A stretch of 32,431 bases of DNA from Myxococcales bacterium (GTDB lineage: Bacteria > Myxococcota_A > Polyangia > Polyangiales > Polyangiaceae), in NCBI GenBank assembly GCA_016212965.1, contig JACRDA010000395.1, positions 1 through 32,431 of the forward strand. Reading direction: 5' to 3'. The position numbers and the translations under genes are program-made. The stretch's first letter is position 1; each line of letters begins with the position of its first letter. Positions 29,460 to 32,431 of this stretch are shown here, one piece after another. The notes under the pieces were generated by a model, which worked only from the letters and a program-made list of their open reading frames with translations, was not told the origin of the DNA and did not search any database.

Positions 29460-32431
29460 ATGCCAGAGCGCATCATCGTCGACGGGAACGAGGCCGCCGC
29501 ACGGGTGGCCTACCAGCTCAGCGAGGTCGTCGCAATCTACCCCATCACGCCGGCTTCTCCCATGGGGGAGTGGGCGGACGAGTGGGCGGCGCGCCAGCGG
29601 CCGAACCTGTGGGGCACGGTTCCGCGCGTGATCGAGATGCAGTCCGAGGCCGGCGCCATCGCGACCGTGCACGGGGCGCTCCAGGCGGGCTCGCTGTCGA
29701 CGACTTTCACGGCGTCGCAGGGCCTGCTGCTCATGATCCCGAACCTCTTCAAGATCGCCGGTGAGCTCCTGCCCTTCGTGCTGCACGTCGCGGCGCGCAG
29801 CGTCGCGACCCACGCGCTCAGCATCTTCGGCGACCACTCCGACGTCATGGCCTGCCGCTCGACCGGCGTCGCCCTGCTCGCCTCGGGCTCGGTGCAGGAG
29901 GCGCAGGACATGGCGGCCGTCGCGCACCTCGCCACGCTCGAGACGCGCGTGCCGTTCCTGCATTTCTTCGACGGCTTCCGCACCTCGCACGAGGTCGCGA
30001 GCATCGTGCCGGTCGGCCAGGACGATCTGCGCGCCCTCGTCGACTTCACGACGATCGAGGCGACGCGCAACCGCTCGCTCACGCCCGATCGACCGACGAT
30101 CCGCGGCACGGCGCAGAACCCCGACGTGTTCTTCCAGGCGCGCGAGGCGGCGAACCCCTTCTACCTCACGTGCCCGGGCGTCGTCGCCGACGTGATGCAG
30201 CGCTTCGGCGCGCGCACCGGCCGGCATTACAAGCTCTTCGACTACGTCGGCCACCCCGAGGCCGAGCGCGTGGTCGTGATGATGGGCTCGGGCGCGGAAG
30301 TCGCCCACGAGGCCGTCGAGTGGCTGGCGGCGCGCGGCGAGCGCGTGGGCCTCGTGAAGGTGCGGCTCTTCCGCCCCTTCGACACCGAGGCGTTCTTCGC
30401 GACCCTGCCCGCGGCGGCGAAGTCGATCGCCGTCCTCGACCGCACGAAGGAGCCGGGCGCGCTTGGCGACCCGCTCTACCAGGAGATCGTGACGGCGCTG
30501 TTCCAGGACGCGCAGAGCGCGAAGCCGCGTTACGCGCGCACGCCGCGCGTCGTCGCCGGCCGCTACGGCCTGTCCTCGAAGGAGTTCACGCCGGCGATGG
30601 TCGCGGCGGTGTACGCCGAGCTCGCGAAGGACGAGCCGCGGCGCCAGTTCACGATCGGCATCGTGGACGACGTGACGCACAGCTCGCTCGCCTACGACGC
30701 GGAGCTCGACATCGAGCCCGACGAGGTCGTGCGCGCCGTGTTCTACGGCCTCGGCAGCGACGGCACGGTGAGCGCCAACAAGAACTCGCTCAAGATCATC
30801 GGCGACGAGACGGGCGACAACGTCCAGGGCTACTTCGTCTACGACTCGAAGAAGGCCGGCGCAGTCACGGTGTCGCACCTGCGCACGAGCAAGAAGCCGC
30901 TGCGCTCGAGCTACCTCATCGGCCGGGCGAGCTTCGTCGCCTGTCACCAGTTCCCGCTGCTCGAGCGCTACGACATGCTCGCGAGCGCGGCGCCCGGCGC
31001 GACCTTCCTGCTCAACGCGCCCTTCGGCCCGGACCAGATCTGGGACGAGCTGCCGCTCGAGGTGCAGCAGGCCATCCTCGACAAGAAGCTCCGCTTCTTC
31101 GCCATCGACGCCTACGAGATCGCGCGCCAGGCCGGCCTGCGCGCGCGCATCAACACCATCATGCAGACCTGCTTCTTCGCGCTCGGCGGCTCGATGCCGC
31201 GCGACGAGGCGATCGCCCGCATCAAGGCCGCCATCACCAAGACCTACAAGGCCAAGGGTGAGGCGATGGTGAAGATGAACCACGAGGCGGTCGATCACAC
31301 CCTGGCGCACCTGCACGAGGTGAAGGTGCCCGAGCGCGCCACCGCCAAGCGCCGCATGCCGCCCGCGGTGCCCGACGCGGCGCCCGACTTCGTCAAGAAG
31401 GTCACGGGCCTCATGCTCGCCGGCAAGGGCGACCTCCTGCCGGTGTCGGCCTTCCCCGTCGACGGCACCTGGCCGACCGCGACGGCGCGCTGGGAGAAGC
31501 GCAACATCGCGACCGAGATCCCCGTCTGGGACGAGAAGATCTGCATCCAGTGCAACAAGTGCGCGATGGTGTGCCCGCACGCCGCCGTGCGCGCCAAGGT
31601 GTACCCGAAGGAGGCGCTCGCCGGCGCGCCCGCGACGTTCAAGTCGATGGCGTTCAAGAGCGGCGAGGGCCTCGGGGACCGCTACACCATCCAGATCGCA
31701 CCCGAGGACTGCACGGGCTGCACCCTGTGCGTCGCGGTGTGCCCCGCCAAGGACAAGGCGAACCCGCGCCACAAGTCGCTCGACATGGCGCCGCAGCTGC
31801 CGCTGCGCGAGCCCGAGCGCGACAACTACGACTTCTTCCTCGCGCTGCCCGAGGTCGACCGCACCAAGGTCAAGCTCGACGTCAAGAGCGTGCAGCTCCT
31901 GCAGCCGCTCTTCGAGTACTCGGGCGCCTGCACCGGCTGCGGCGAGACCCCCTACGTGAAGCTCCTGACGCAGCTCTTCGGCGATCGCGCGCTCGTCGCC
32001 AACGCGACCGGCTGCTCCTCGATCTACGGCGGCAACCTGCCGACGACCCCGTACACCGTCGACCGCGACGGGCGCGGCCCGGCCTGGTGCAACTCGCTCT
32101 TCGAGAACAACGCCGAGTTCGGGCTCGGCTTCCGGCTCGCGGTCGAGCGCCACGAGGCGCTCGCCCAGGCGCGCCTCCGGTCGCTCGCGAGCGTCGTCGG
32201 CGACTCGCTCGTCGACGGCCTGCTCAAGGCCGACCAGTCCGACGAGGCGGGCATCGCCGCGCAGCGCGCGCGCGTCGTGCTCCTGCGGCAGAAGCTCGCC
32301 GACGTCGCGCGGCCCGAGGCCAAGGAGCTCGTCCTGCTCGCCGACCAGCTCGTGAAGAAGAGCGTCTGGATCGTGGGCGGCGACGGCTGGGCCTACGACA
32401 TCGGCTACGGCGGCCTCGACCACGTGCTCGC
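29460..32431 (+). CDS. nifJ: Pyruvate:ferredoxin (flavodoxin) oxidoreductase, cut by window end
   Basis: This single-chain enzyme oxidises pyruvate to acetyl-CoA and CO2, reducing ferredoxin or flavodoxin. The 990 residues present are all in one open frame from the ATG at 29460, nine bases after GAGG. Family members have about 1170-1200 residues, so the C-terminal end is missing. The N-terminal domain carries VVAIYPITPASPMGEW, the thiamine/pyruvate pocket segment. Two 4Fe-4S clusters are bound by C695-x2-C698-x2-C701-x3-C705-P and C751-x2-C754-x2-C757-x3-C761-P. The C-terminal thiamine-diphosphate domain begins near ACTGCGE (C824, C827), ligands of the third cluster, and reaches GGDGWAYDIGYGG. 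It is an oxygen-sensitive, reversible enzyme of anaerobic metabolism. The divergent neighbour is a CBS-pair protein. Confidence 0.93.
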   Translation, partial: MPERIIVDGNEAAARVAYQLSEVVAIYPITPASPMGEWADEWAARQRPNLWGTVPRVIEMQSEAGAIATVHGALQAGSLSTTFTASQGLLLMIPNLFKIAGELLPFVLHVAARSVATHALSIFGDHSDVMACRSTGVALLASGSVQEAQDMAAVAHLATLETRVPFLHFFDGFRTSHEVASIVPVGQDDLRALVDFTTIEATRNRSLTPDRPTIRGTAQNPDVFFQAREAANPFYLTCPGVVADVMQRFGARTGRHYKLFDYVGHPEAERVVVMMGSGAEVAHEAVEWLAARGERVGLVKVRLFRPFDTEAFFATLPAAAKSIAVLDRTKEPGALGDPLYQEIVTALFQDAQSAKPRYARTPRVVAGRYGLSSKEFTPAMVAAVYAELAKDEPRRQFTIGIVDDVTHSSLAYDAELDIEPDEVVRAVFYGLGSDGTVSANKNSLKIIGDETGDNVQGYFVYDSKKAGAVTVSHLRTSKKPLRSSYLIGRASFVACHQFPLLERYDMLASAAPGATFLLNAPFGPDQIWDELPLEVQQAILDKKLRFFAIDAYEIARQAGLRARINTIMQTCFFALGGSMPRDEAIARIKAAITKTYKAKGEAMVKMNHEAVDHTLAHLHEVKVPERATAKRRMPPAVPDAAPDFVKKVTGLMLAGKGDLLPVSAFPVDGTWPTATARWEKRNIATEIPVWDEKICIQCNKCAMVCPHAAVRAKVYPKEALAGAPATFKSMAFKSGEGLGDRYTIQIAPEDCTGCTLCVAVCPAKDKANPRHKSLDMAPQLPLREPERDNYDFFLALPEVDRTKVKLDVKSVQLLQPLFEYSGACTGCGETPYVKLLTQLFGDRALVANATGCSSIYGGNLPTTPYTVDRDGRGPAWCNSLFENNAEFGLGFRLAVERHEALAQARLRSLASVVGDSLVDGLLKADQSDEAGIAAQRARVVLLRQKLADVARPEAKELVLLADQLVKKSVWIVGGDGWAYDIGYGGLDHVL

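Noticed and set aside
29457..32423. A 988-codon minus-strand frame opposite nifJ
   Set aside because: The plus strand encodes conserved iron-sulfur and thiamine motifs throughout; the minus-strand translation has no recognisable domain.

Overview
The window is very GC-rich, with strong G/C third-position bias, frequent GTG starts and an unusually large share of secreted lipoproteins. Two proteins end in MYXO-CTERM-like sorting signals (Cys-x-Cys, hydrophobic helix, Arg cluster). There is also a protein with DUF4215-type Cys-rich repeats, and an ECF sigma factor coupled to a very large Ser/Thr kinase. Together these point to a myxobacterium (Myxococcota, Polyangia-like). This is inference from gene content; no rRNA or tRNA is present. 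There is no sign of phage, insertion sequence, CRISPR array or plasmid functions.

Layout. 53-779 (-): a small protein overlapping a minimal nucleotidyltransferase gene. 1013-3595 (+): exported VIT/von Willebrand A protein. 3634-4788 (-): AAA/DUF4143 ATPase behind a short AT-rich promoter island. 4974-7478 (+): two tandem, paralogous pyrophosphate-type phosphofructokinases. 7488-8552 (-): secreted PHB-depolymerase-like esterase. 8580-8702: a Cys-rich coding remnant. 8767-9738 (+): PflX-like radical SAM protein. 9755-11662 (-): a DUF2505-like protein and a lipoprotein built from three copies of an unrecognised Cys-paired module. 11717-12775 (-): NAD-dependent epimerase. 12914-18587 (+): unknown lipoprotein, ECF sigma factor and kinase-AAA-helical regulator, the last two overlapping by GTGA. 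18648-21315 (+): two beta-propeller-like lipoproteins. 21267-22376 (-): MYXO-CTERM protein overlapping its convergent neighbour. 22481-23719 (+): unknown lipoprotein. 23739-26009 (-): large membrane glycosyltransferase-like protein. 26222-28810 (+): fusion of a beta-lactamase-fold hydrolase with a NamZ (DUF1343) exo-N-acetylmuramidase domain. 28815-28978: inverted arrays of 7-bp repeats. 28982-29395 (-): two-CBS-domain protein. 29460-end (+): pyruvate:ferredoxin/flavodoxin oxidoreductase, cut by the window edge.

How the genes may work together. The PPi-phosphofructokinase pair and the pyruvate:ferredoxin oxidoreductase are both ATP-sparing, reversible central-carbon enzymes, which suggests fermentative or microaerobic capacity. 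They lie 22 kb apart and are not an operon. The sigma factor-kinase pair is a self-contained signalling unit, possibly with the lipoprotein just upstream. The remaining lipoproteins look like single-gene envelope components. The beta-lactamase-NamZ fusion probably acts on peptidoglycan fragments, for recycling or for digesting prey walls.

No gene-free stretch exceeds 300 bases. The larger gaps (780-1012, 8553-8766, 26010-26221, 12776-12913, 4789-4973) contain no further gene I can support. Positions 1-52 hold nothing recognisable.
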